Shown: in pieces, positions 36,054-44,241 of the stretch
Numbering within the stretch: the first letter of the stretch is position 1
How the letters are laid out: every line of letters starts with the position of its first letter
Source: Marinimicrobium locisalis
GTDB taxonomy: Bacteria > Pseudomonadota > Gammaproteobacteria > Pseudomonadales > Cellvibrionaceae
DNA length: 64,000 nt
Assembly: GCF_039822625.1 (NCBI RefSeq)
Contig: NZ_JBDLLG010000006.1
Coordinates: 1-64,000, forward strand
Direction of reading: 5' to 3'
Program-made: the position numbers and the translations under genes
The notes under the pieces: generated by a model
Databases searched by the model: none
Told to the model about the DNA's origin: nothing
What the model saw: the letters and a program-made list of their open reading frames with translations, nothing else

Positions 36054-36275
36054 TTAGCCATACCACTCATTCATAAGGCCGGTCATGCCACTAGCGATGG
36101 ACGCCGTTCCTCCAGCCACGACAGCACCACCACCAGCTATTGCACCTACGCCCCCGGTAGATACGGCGTAGCCAGTACCAAGGGCAACGGCACCAATACC
36201 GCCGGCAATTCGTGCCCAATCGTCCCAGCCTGCGCCATTCACCTGGTCTAGTTCAGCGTTATTCAGCTCTCTCAT
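36054..36275 (-). CDS. Microcin-like precursor peptide with a double-glycine-type leader
   Basis: A 73-residue peptide. The first 15 residues, MRELNNAELDQVNGA, form a leader of the MccV/MccE492/MccH47 kind (MRE/T..., a Glu-Leu pair, ending in a small-residue pair), and cleavage after Gly14-Ala15 would leave a 58-residue peptide starting GWDDWARIAGG. The mature part is rich in Gly and Ala, has no cysteine, and resembles pore-forming class IIb microcins. It lacks the Ser-rich tail to which siderophores are attached and ends in NEWYG. AAGGAGA precedes the ATG. It lies 15 bases after the exporter gene, so peptide, exporter and maturation genes form one unit. Confidence 0.8.
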   Translation of the reverse strand: MRELNNAELDQVNGAGWDDWARIAGGIGAVALGTGYAVSTGGVGAIAGGGAVVAGGTASIASGMTGLMNEWYG

Positions 36276-36290
36276 AAAAGATCTCCTTTA

Positions 36291-38432
36291 CTAAAGATTA
36301 GTTTCCAAAAGTATTCGGCGTCCTGCCGATTCGACCGTTTCTGGCCGGTGAGCCACCAGAATTCTGGTTGTTGATAGGGATCTTAGGTTCTGATTAACCT
36401 CAAGCTCCTTATCAACATCCAAATGACTGGTAGCTTCGTCCATGAACAGGATGCGCGGCTCGCGATAAAGTGCGCGAGCCAACACAATTCTTTGTTTTTG
36501 TCCGCCACTTAAATTTGTCCCCATATCCCCCACCAACGTGTTGTACTGCATTGGCATTTTGATAATTTCATCATGAATACATGCCAGCTGGGCGCAGCGC
36601 ACCACCTTTTCCATATCAACTTTATTTGAAAAACAGGAAATATTGTCGGATATATCACCAGATAGAAGTTGGTCATCCTGCATAACACTTGCGATCTTTG
36701 AACGATATCCAGGAACGTTCCTTACTGGTTTCCCGTCCACTAGAACCTCCCCCTCAGTCGGTTCTATCAACCCCATAAGACACTTTAATAGAGTGGTTTT
36801 CCCTGATCCGCTCGGGCCAACAATGGCCACCGACTCGCCAGGTTGTATAACCAGATTTACACCACTAAAAACAGGACTGTCTAACTCGCTATATGAAAAC
36901 CCCAAATTAACCGCCTCAACTCGCCCCTTCAGCTCCCCCGTCGTTAAGCAGTCTCCCTCTTCAACATCTCCCCAGTCAGGAGTACTGTCAAGGTCTTCCG
37001 CCTTAGTAAACGTGATATCTGACAAGCGGGACAGGTGTAACTCAAGCATTTTGAACTTTATCCATTGGCTAATAAAGCTATCCATGGAATTAACAAATCG
37101 ATTTTTGTAGCTCATAAACGCATACAGCATCCCCACCGTTAACGCATTATCTATTACCGCCATTGCGCCAAAGTAGATAATGATTATGTTTTCCACACCA
37201 AAAAGAAGACTGTTGACCGTTTGATATCCCACCCCCCAGTTGGAGAGCTTTATATCCCGGTTCATTGCGCTGGCCAAATGGTTTTGCCAGTGACTTTGTC
37301 GATCGGGCTCTTTCTGGAACAGCTTGATCGTCTGAATTGCCCTAACGGATTCCATGAAGTGGCTATTTTCCTTCGCATGAGCGAGTAAACTCTCCTCTGA
37401 TAACATTCTGAACGGTCGGTACACCGCCCAACGGAACAGCGCGTAAAGCGCGACCACGCCAACCGCTATCAACGCCAGCTTCTTATCATAGATGAACATT
37501 GCCACCAAAGTAATAATAGCCATAAAGCCATCGACAATCGCCGTAATTAAGCCAGTCGTTAAGAGCTCCCTTATGCTTTGCAACGAACCGAATCGGGATA
37601 CAATGTCCCCCATATGGCGCTTGGCGAAAAAGTCCATCGGCAAACGAATCAGATGCCTGAACACGTTCGCAGCCATTTGAATATTTATTCGGTTAGACAG
37701 GTTAATCAGAACAAACTGCCTAAGAGCACTTGTGCCTGTCTCGATCAGGAGCAACAGACCGAACCCCAGGGCCAGCACCGTCAGAAGGTCTGTGTCGCCT
37801 CTTAGAACCACATCATCAATAACCGTCTGCATGTAAAGCGGTGATATTACGGCAAACAGCTGTAGCAGCAGAGACAGAAGCAGTATTTGTATTAGGTTTC
37901 GCTTTAGCCCAACCACGCGAGTCCAAAATTGGCTCAGCTTAGGAACACTCTTATCTTCCCCTTCCTGAAAGTCCGAGGTTGGAGTCAATTCAAGCGCTAC
38001 ACCCGTGTAGTGATTGCCAAACTCCTCCTCATTTAAAGATCGTTCCCCGACAGCGGGGTCAACAATTAGATACCGGTTTCGCTTAACCGCCTTGAGTACA
38101 ACAAAGTGGTTCATTCCCCAGTGCAGAACACACGGGCATTGTAGCTTCGGAACATCCTCAAGTTCCGCCTTCAGGGCCCGAGGCGCCAGATGCATCCTGG
38201 CTGCCACATCCATCAGTTGCTTTAGTTGCACTCCCTGAACGGATATGCTGAACCGTTTTCTAAGCGCCGCCAAATCAGTATTAAAGCCGTGGAACCCAGC
38301 AATCATGGCGATGCAGGCCAGGCCGCATTCCGCCACTTCGGTTTGCAGAATGACCGGCACTCGATTTCGCCCACCGAAATGTAGCAGGCTGTCTGGACGC
38401 ATTACCGCTTCGCTGGACATAGAGTCGCTCAC
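36291..38432 (-). CDS. Peptidase-containing ABC exporter (CvaB/MchF type)
   Basis: A 713-residue exporter that removes the leader and exports the peptide. An N-terminal C39 cysteine peptidase domain (about 25-150) has the catalytic Cys in TEVAECGLACIAM, the His in HWGMNHFVVL and the Asp in VDPAVGE. Six transmembrane helices follow (about 180-440), then an ATPase domain with Walker A GPSGSGKTT, signature NLSGGQKQR and Walker B ILFMDEATS. Length matches CvaB (about 700). It lies 29 bases downstream of the adaptor gene and would work with it and a TolC-like outer-membrane protein encoded elsewhere. Confidence 0.93.
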   Translation of the reverse strand: MSDSMSSEAVMRPDSLLHFGGRNRVPVILQTEVAECGLACIAMIAGFHGFNTDLAALRKRFSISVQGVQLKQLMDVAARMHLAPRALKAELEDVPKLQCPCVLHWGMNHFVVLKAVKRNRYLIVDPAVGERSLNEEEFGNHYTGVALELTPTSDFQEGEDKSVPKLSQFWTRVVGLKRNLIQILLLSLLLQLFAVISPLYMQTVIDDVVLRGDTDLLTVLALGFGLLLLIETGTSALRQFVLINLSNRINIQMAANVFRHLIRLPMDFFAKRHMGDIVSRFGSLQSIRELLTTGLITAIVDGFMAIITLVAMFIYDKKLALIAVGVVALYALFRWAVYRPFRMLSEESLLAHAKENSHFMESVRAIQTIKLFQKEPDRQSHWQNHLASAMNRDIKLSNWGVGYQTVNSLLFGVENIIIIYFGAMAVIDNALTVGMLYAFMSYKNRFVNSMDSFISQWIKFKMLELHLSRLSDITFTKAEDLDSTPDWGDVEEGDCLTTGELKGRVEAVNLGFSYSELDSPVFSGVNLVIQPGESVAIVGPSGSGKTTLLKCLMGLIEPTEGEVLVDGKPVRNVPGYRSKIASVMQDDQLLSGDISDNISCFSNKVDMEKVVRCAQLACIHDEIIKMPMQYNTLVGDMGTNLSGGQKQRIVLARALYREPRILFMDEATSHLDVDKELEVNQNLRSLSTTRILVAHRPETVESAGRRILLETNL

Positions 38433-38461
38433 AATTACACCGCTTCCTTTAAAAAACTTCC

Positions 38462-39715
38462 TTAAACGCTTCCTTTTAAGCTATAGAGAGGCTCAAAGAT
38501 CCACTCCAGAATCGTCCGTTGCCCCAGCTCAATATCGGCGGTCAATGTCATTCCCGGCTTTAAGTCGACCTTCTTTCCGAAAGCTCGAACAGATTCTTCC
38601 GACAGCTTAGCTTTGACAACGTACACCGGATCCTGAAGCGGGAACGGAACATAAGATAGTTCGTTTGGCAGCATCACACTTCGGGAGACATCCAAGACCT
38701 TGCCGTCATAGAACCCGTACTTCTGATATGGAAAAGCATCATACCGAATTTTAATGGTGTGACCTTCCCCGACGAAACCAGCGGCTCTAACAGGAACCAA
38801 AAGCTCAGCGACCAACTCCGAATTCTCAGGAACAATGGTCAGCAGCGGCTTAGTAGCAGACGTGCCAGTCTGTTGGCCGGCCTTCACTTGAAGATTATTG
38901 ACAACCCCAGGTTTTGGCGCCTTCACCACATAAGCTCTATCCCCGTGCAGCCTTGCCATTTGTCGGGCAATATCGCTTAAAGCTGACTGCAACTGATCAA
39001 GCTCGTTTTCCTTTTCTATTGGCAAAAGGGATAATTGAGATTCAAGGCGCTCCAACTCATTTTTCTGATTTATTCTTGCACGAATCAAACTTTGTCGTTC
39101 GCTTTCCACTTCAAGTAGCTGAGAACGGATGCCGTTATATTCATCCAGAGAAACATGATTTCCCTTTAACAACTGCTCAAAACGGGAGTGGCGTTCGGAA
39201 ACGATTTTCTTCTGTTCGGCAATGGTTTTTAGCTGTTGCCCAATTAGAGAAAGGTCGGATTTCGCCGAGGCCACTTGACGGGATAAATCGGTCTGACGTT
39301 CCGCATACAGCTCTTCCGTCCTCTGAACTTGAGTTGAAAGCCGGCGCTTCTGATTCTCGTATTCGTCGATAAGCTCCTGCTCCAACGCTCCACCGCCAAC
39401 GAGAAAACGGTCGCCATTGACAATGACCAGTGGCTGCCCCTCAGAAACGACCTCTCCCTCTGATACCAGAACCCTCTTCACTATTCCGACCGAGCTTGAA
39501 TATACCTTGGTCAATCCAGACTGGGGCTCTACCCACCCGGACACGGTTTCCTTGCGCGCGTAACTGTTCGATGTCAGCCACACGGCGAGCAAAGCGACCC
39601 AAATAACGAGCAACGAGACTAATAATGTATGGGAGATTCGCGGCAGGAGAAGGAGCTCTCCATGCAAACGATCCTTTTTGAACTCTGTTGCCTGTTTTCT
39701 AAATAGCGTACTCAT
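38462..39715 (-). CDS. HlyD-family periplasmic adaptor (CvaA/MchE type)
   Basis: A 417-residue membrane-fusion protein that links the ABC exporter to TolC. It has one N-terminal transmembrane helix (LLVSLLVIWVALLAVWL, about residues 32-48), a lipoyl/barrel-sandwich half (SGWVEPQSGLTKVYSS), a long coiled coil of about 150 residues (QKRRLSTQVQRTEELYAERQ onward) and the second barrel half (KAPKPGVVNNLQVKAGQQTG). The size agrees with CvaA (about 410). It is the first gene of the operon, with a possible sigma-70 promoter just upstream. Confidence 0.92.
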   Translation of the reverse strand: MSTLFRKQATEFKKDRLHGELLLLPRISHTLLVSLLVIWVALLAVWLTSNSYARKETVSGWVEPQSGLTKVYSSSVGIVKRVLVSEGEVVSEGQPLVIVNGDRFLVGGGALEQELIDEYENQKRRLSTQVQRTEELYAERQTDLSRQVASAKSDLSLIGQQLKTIAEQKKIVSERHSRFEQLLKGNHVSLDEYNGIRSQLLEVESERQSLIRARINQKNELERLESQLSLLPIEKENELDQLQSALSDIARQMARLHGDRAYVVKAPKPGVVNNLQVKAGQQTGTSATKPLLTIVPENSELVAELLVPVRAAGFVGEGHTIKIRYDAFPYQKYGFYDGKVLDVSRSVMLPNELSYVPFPLQDPVYVVKAKLSEESVRAFGKKVDLKPGMTLTADIELGQRTILEWIFEPLYSLKGSV

Positions 39716-39772
39716 TCCATTACAATCCTTTCTTGCTCCAACCTTTTATTCTTATTGACTAGAAGTGCGTAA

Positions 39773-39802
39773 ATCTTATCTCCCTACCGAAACTGAAGTC
39801 AA
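39773..39802 (-). promoter_or_regulatory. Possible sigma-70 promoter of the microcin-like operon
   Basis: On the minus strand TTGACT and TAAGAT are separated by 18 bases and lie about 60 bases upstream of the adaptor start. The -35 box matches at five of six positions; the -10 box is weaker. No convincing Fur box is visible, although siderophore microcins are usually iron-regulated. The remaining bases up to 40063 also contain the selD upstream region. Confidence 0.45.
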
Positions 39803-40063
39803 CAACACTTGAGAAAATTTTTAAACTTTCCGTCAAGCAGAAATCATTAAGCGCAGCATCTCGGCCTTATGGCGCCTATATTTTCAATGCTATTGTATTA
39901 AAAGTTGATACCGTTGATGCTTCTTCTTTTCTATTATTTTTACTGACAACCAAAACGTTCATTTACAAAATATAGGCAACTAGAGATGCACAGAACGAAC
40001 GGTTGGCGCATAATAACCTCTCGATGTTAGATCTTTTTCCTAGCTGACGCCGGAGTCCGCACC

Positions 40064-42343
40064 ATGAGATACCCAGAGCAGCCCACCCTGCGCGACATCG
40101 TCCTGATCGGCGGAGGCCACAGCCATGTGGGCGTGCTGAAACGCTTTGCCATGAAACCCGAGCCCGGCGTGCGGCTGACGGTCATTTGCCGGGATACCCA
40201 CACGCCCTATTCCGGCATGCTGCCGGGCTATATTGCCGGCCACTACCGCTATGACGACGTGCATATCGATTTGCGCCGGCTGGCCGAATACGCGGGGGCG
40301 CGATTTTTTCGGGACGAAGCGGTCGGGCTCAATCGAGACCAACAAACGGTGTTGTGCAAAAACCGTCCACCGGTGCCCTACGACCGGGTTTCCATCAATA
40401 TCGGCTCCACCCCGCAGATGCGCTCCATTGGCGGCGAGCCCGAACACGCCGTGCCGGTAAAGCCCATCCATCAATTTAATGACCGGTGGCAACAGTTGCT
40501 GGACCGTATTACCCACCACGCGGGCACCACCCGGGTCGCCGTGGTGGGCGGCGGCGCGGGGGGCGTGGAGCTCACCCTGGCCATGCACTACCGTCTGCGC
40601 AACGAGCTGGCTGCCATGGGGCGGGACCCGGAGGAGCTGGTGTTCGACCTGTTTACTCGGGATGAGAAAATTCTCCCCACCCATAGCCAGCGGGTGCGCA
40701 GCCATTTTCATCAGGCCCTGGCCTACCGGGACATTAATCTGCACACCAATGCCGAAGTCACCACCGTTCAGGCCGGGCGACTTCAGACCGCCGACGGCCA
40801 CTGGCACGAGGCGGACGAGATTGTGTGGGTAACCAGCGCCGGCGGTGCTGCCTGGCTGAAGGATACCGGCCTGGAACTGGATGAGAGCGGCTTTATTCGG
40901 GTGAGCGACACCCTACAGACGCTCACCGATCCAAACGTCTTCGCCGCTGGGGACATTGCCACTCAGGTGAACCAACCGCGCGAGAAAGCCGGTGTATTCG
41001 CCGTGCGCCAAGGGCGGCCCTTGGCGGACAACCTGCGGGCCGCGATTTTGAACCGCCCGCTGAAACCCTACCGCCCCCAAAAACGCTGGCTCGCCTTGAT
41101 CAGCACCGGCGAGCAATACGCCGTGGCCTCGCGCGGCGGTTTTTCCTGCGCCGGGCGCTGGGTCTGGCGCTGGAAGGACAGCATCGACCGGCGCTTTATG
41201 GCCAAATTCAACGACTTGCCGCCCATGGACGAGAACACCATGGGCAAGGCCCGCCCGAGCCGGATCCCCCTCGACCAGGAGGAACAGAGCCAGGCCATCT
41301 CCGCCGTGGCCATGCGCTGCGGCGGCTGCGGCGCCAAAGTAGGCGCGACGGTCTTGTCGCGAGCGCTTTCCACCTTGCAGCCGGTGGAGCGGGAAGAGGT
41401 ACTGGTGGGCCTCCACGCCCCGGATGATGCCGCCGTGGTGCGCGTGCCGGCGGGCAAAGTCGCCGTTCATACCATCGACTTTTTCCGGGCGTTTATCGAC
41501 GACCCCTATATTTTCGGCCAAGTGGCCGCCAACCACGCCCTCGGCGATATTTTTGCCATGGGCGCCGAAGCCCAGAGCGCTACCGCCGTAGCCACGGTGC
41601 CCCAAGGGCTGGAATCCAAAGTGGAAGATACCGTTTTCCAGATGATGACCGGCGCCCTGGACGTCCTCAATGACGCCAACTGTGCGTTAGTGGGTGGTCA
41701 CACCGGTGAGGGCAAAGAGCTGGCGCTGGGGTTTGCGGTTAACGGTCTTATGGGAGAAGACGAGACGGCGCTGACCAAAGGCGCCCTGCAACCAGGGCAG
41801 GCCCTTATTCTCACCAAGCCCATCGGCACCGGCACCCTGTTCGCCGCCCACGCCCGGCTCGGGGCCAAGGGCCGCTGGATCGACGGGGCGCTGGAGAGCA
41901 TGTGCCTGTCCAACCGCCTGGCCGCCCAGTGCCTGCGTGAGCACGGCGCCACCGCTTGCACCGACCTGACCGGTTTTGGCCTGTTGGGCCACCTGGTGGA
42001 AATGACCCGCCCCTCCGGCGTGGATGCGGAGCTGAACCTGTCCGAACTGCCGCTGCTGGACGGCGCCGAGGAAACCGTCGCCGCCGGTATTCTCAGCTCC
42101 CTGCAACCGGCCAATGTGCGCCTGCGCCGGGCCATCAAAGAACAGGAAAAATGGATGGACCACCCGCGCTACCCGCTGCTGTTCGACCCGCAAACCGCCG
42201 GGGGCCTTCTAGCCAGCGTACCCGCCGAACAGGTAGAGGCCTGCGTGCTGGCCCTGCAGGCCCTGGGGTACCCCCACACGCGGGTGATCGGGCGGGTGTT
42301 GCCGGAGGGAGAGGCGCTGGAACCGATTCAGCTAAGGCAGTGA
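40064..42343 (+). CDS. selD: Selenide, water dikinase fused to an FAD-dependent NADH-dehydrogenase-like domain
   Basis: A 759-residue fusion. Residues 1-370 form a pyridine nucleotide-disulfide oxidoreductase domain of the NDH-2 type (FAD motif IVLIGGGHSHVGVL and a second nucleotide-binding motif VAVVGGGAGGVEL). Residues about 400-759 are SelD, which makes selenophosphate from selenide and ATP. The active site is MRCGGCGAKVG: the catalytic Cys is present and not replaced by selenocysteine, and the essential Lys follows. Selenophosphate would feed 2-selenouridine in tRNA, selenoproteins, or SenB (54.5 kb). A GGAG lies 10 bases before the ATG. A decayed copy of its 3' end lies at 43.9 kb. Confidence 0.93.
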   Translation: MRYPEQPTLRDIVLIGGGHSHVGVLKRFAMKPEPGVRLTVICRDTHTPYSGMLPGYIAGHYRYDDVHIDLRRLAEYAGARFFRDEAVGLNRDQQTVLCKNRPPVPYDRVSINIGSTPQMRSIGGEPEHAVPVKPIHQFNDRWQQLLDRITHHAGTTRVAVVGGGAGGVELTLAMHYRLRNELAAMGRDPEELVFDLFTRDEKILPTHSQRVRSHFHQALAYRDINLHTNAEVTTVQAGRLQTADGHWHEADEIVWVTSAGGAAWLKDTGLELDESGFIRVSDTLQTLTDPNVFAAGDIATQVNQPREKAGVFAVRQGRPLADNLRAAILNRPLKPYRPQKRWLALISTGEQYAVASRGGFSCAGRWVWRWKDSIDRRFMAKFNDLPPMDENTMGKARPSRIPLDQEEQSQAISAVAMRCGGCGAKVGATVLSRALSTLQPVEREEVLVGLHAPDDAAVVRVPAGKVAVHTIDFFRAFIDDPYIFGQVAANHALGDIFAMGAEAQSATAVATVPQGLESKVEDTVFQMMTGALDVLNDANCALVGGHTGEGKELALGFAVNGLMGEDETALTKGALQPGQALILTKPIGTGTLFAAHARLGAKGRWIDGALESMCLSNRLAAQCLREHGATACTDLTGFGLLGHLVEMTRPSGVDAELNLSELPLLDGAEETVAAGILSSLQPANVRLRRAIKEQEKWMDHPRYPLLFDPQTAGGLLASVPAEQVEACVLALQALGYPHTRVIGRVLPEGEALEPIQLRQ

Positions 42344-42353
42344 CCAGCAGCCC

Positions 42354-42791
42354 TCACTCCGACTGACATTGGGGCGGCTCAATCTTTTGGTTAACAACGG
42401 GGAAAGTGCATTCAATCATCACGGCGCTGCCTTGAAGGTGAAAGTATTCAAGCACCAGCGTCGCTCCCTCATTATTGGCTCCCATCGACTCGACATACAC
42501 ACCCGCTGACTCGGTAAAGCTCAGCGTTTTGCCGTCCAGGGTAATCGAGGTGACTTCCCGCCGATCCACGCCTTTTCGCCCCCCCGGCTTGATCAACTCC
42601 AGCTCGAAACGCGGCTCAATCTCCATATTGTGTTTTATCAGCCGCAGCAAGAGATCCTCTACGCGGTAGGTTTCCACCTGGTCAATGGATAACGGAAGAA
42701 AGGCATCATCCGCTTCGGGCATTTCCGCCATGCTGCAGGATGACAGGAGTAAGACCGATAACAGGAAGAGCAATGAGTTCTGGTTATTCAT
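42354..42791 (-). CDS. Hypothetical lipoprotein
   Basis: A 145-residue protein with a lipoprotein signal (MNNQNSLLFLLSVLLLSSC), cleaved before the Cys at position 19. The mature chain is acidic at first (MAEMPEADDAFLPLSIDQVETYRVEDLLLRLIKH) and then strand-rich. No family recognised. An alternative start seven codons upstream (42812) has no advantage. It converges on selD with 10 bases between stop codons. Confidence 0.65.
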   Translation of the reverse strand: MNNQNSLLFLLSVLLLSSCSMAEMPEADDAFLPLSIDQVETYRVEDLLLRLIKHNMEIEPRFELELIKPGGRKGVDRREVTSITLDGKTLSFTESAGVYVESMGANNEGATLVLEYFHLQGSAVMIECTFPVVNQKIEPPQCQSE

Positions 42792-43045
42792 CAAGCACCT
42801 GACTGAAAGCATGGGTTATTGGTGATGTTAAGTCGCAGGTCGTTTGGCGGTCGGACATTCGGCGGCATATGATGGCCGCCAATGTGACAGCTAGCACAGA
42901 AGTTTCATGTTGTAGCAATAAATTAGTTATAGGGTATTGAGTCTTTTGCTACTATGCCTTTAAGATCAAAACCATCAAATGATGGTGAGTCATCAACCAA
43001 GCGGCCTGATTCAGGAAACCCCGAAATTCATATAAAGGACTGAGA

Positions 43046-43606
43046 ATGAGCTCCCTCCTATCAACGCTTGCGGCGGCGCTACTAGCAATGTTAGCCCTGC
43101 TACTGTCGGCCTGTGACTCGCAGCCCCCAGAAGCGGGAAAAAGTAGCCGGGATAAACTCCCATTAAACTATACGCAGTACCGCAATAATGGCGTTAGCTT
43201 TTCCCACCCTGACTCCTGGAACATAAATTTCGACGACAAGCCAGGCATTTACGCAGACCGGGAAATCGGCCTAAACGTTTCCGATGTCTCCACCTTCCGG
43301 GTCATGATCATGGACGAAGAGCGATCTTTACAGTCGGCCGCTGATCTCTTTGAGCGTCAATTACGGCTGAATGAAAGCGAATCAATCAGTGGCTATAAGC
43401 GAATGTCCTTTGCGGTAAACGGTCTACCCGCCAAACGCCTGACTTGGACTCAAACGATGCTTAATAAGTCCAATTTTGAGTTGACCATCATCGACCTCCC
43501 CGTTCAGTCCGGGAGCGCCTTCGCGGTCTATCAGCTCGTGGAGGACGATATTGAGGAGTTTGAAAAGGACAAAGCGCTAACCGCCCAAAGCATTACCATA
43601 AACTGA
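43046..43606 (+). CDS. DcrB/PsbP-like hypothetical lipoprotein
   Basis: A 186-residue lipoprotein: hydrophobic signal (LAAALLAMLALLLSAC) with the lipobox LSAC near residue 23. The mature domain starts with YRNNGVSFSHPDSWNINFD, the usual entry of small alpha/beta lipoproteins of the DcrB/PsbP-like kind (sequence 'YtN.gisf.yP..W'), which occur in outer membranes with no common function. AAAGGAC precedes the ATG. It lies between selD and the remnant of the selD 3' end, so it may have come with a duplication or insertion there. Confidence 0.65.
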   Translation: MSSLLSTLAAALLAMLALLLSACDSQPPEAGKSSRDKLPLNYTQYRNNGVSFSHPDSWNINFDDKPGIYADREIGLNVSDVSTFRVMIMDEERSLQSAADLFERQLRLNESESISGYKRMSFAVNGLPAKRLTWTQTMLNKSNFELTIIDLPVQSGSAFAVYQLVEDDIEEFEKDKALTAQSITIN

Positions 43607-43897
43607 AGGAGTAACCCCACAAGCAACGACCCTGAAAACGTTGATAAAGCAGGACCTAGAACAAGCAGCCAAAAAACTACTGAATGACCCCGCTCAGCGA
43701 CTTGTGGGCCGAGCAATCGGCAGGAAATTAGCTTCAGCCATTGCCACCGCACTAGCTTAGGCCACCAGAAAACTCACCGCATCAAGCGCGCCCCTACGCT
43801 CCGACAAAACTTGAAGACGCTTAAGTCTGAGGCTAGCAAGCTCAAAGGCGGACTGGGCGAAACGCTCATTGAACTGCTGGGTGCGCAGGGAATCTTG
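43607..43897. other. Stretch with decayed coding traces
   Basis: After the lipoprotein, a 52-codon plus-strand frame (43602-43760) runs without any ATG, GTG or other obvious start although AAGGAG lies at its head. It reads TLKTLIKQDLEQAAKKLLND and ends KLASAIATALA. It looks protein-like but may be the leftover of a broken gene. No intact gene is visible up to 43897. Confidence 0.35.
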
Positions 43898-44017
43898 CAG
43901 AAAGCCCTGGGGTCTTTTGGCCAACGTGCGGGCCGATCGGCTCCAGCCCTGTGCTCTGGCATTGCGGGCGCTGGGGACGGGTGATTGTGCGAGTGTTGCC
44001 GGAGTGAACCGGTTCAG
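43898..44017 (+). pseudogene. Decayed duplicate of the 3' end of selD
   Basis: The segment aligns with the last 130 bases of selD: about 70% of bases match over 70 positions without a gap (encoding WGLLANVRADRLQPCALALR against GLLASVPAEQVEACVLALQ), then an 11-base gap, then 24 of 27 bases match (CGGGTGAT...GTGTTGCCGGAG), and a final GAACCGGTTCAG against GAACCGATTCAG. It lies 1.6 kb downstream of selD and is clearly non-functional. Confidence 0.75.
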
Positions 44018-44241
44018 GTGCGGATCGCTAAGCTCTGCACAATGAGTGCTTAAGAGGCGCCACCTTATGCGAATATAAATGCCATTCCAGATTACCTCTT
44101 CTGACTTTGCGACTTACTTCACTGGGTTATCGTACTCAATGTGTTAGAAAGCATCAGAATCAACAATGTCTTTCCAGTCAGGGAGGGTGAAAACCAACCT
44201 GATTGAAAATCGGTTTTGTTCAAAAACAGCGAGGAAGTTAT
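44018..44241. other. Gene-free leader region of the EEP-like gene
   Basis: No open frame with a ribosome binding site is seen. The AT-richer last 150 bases should contain the promoter of the downstream gene, but no box is clear enough to report. Confidence 0.35.

Noticed and set aside
39803..40063. Fur box for the microcin-like operon
   Set aside because: No stretch approaching the 19-bp Fur consensus was found; only AT-rich sequence is present.
43774..43962. Minus-strand open frame opposite the selD remnant
   Set aside because: The plus strand here aligns with the selD 3' end; the minus-strand reading has no ribosome binding site and no recognised family.
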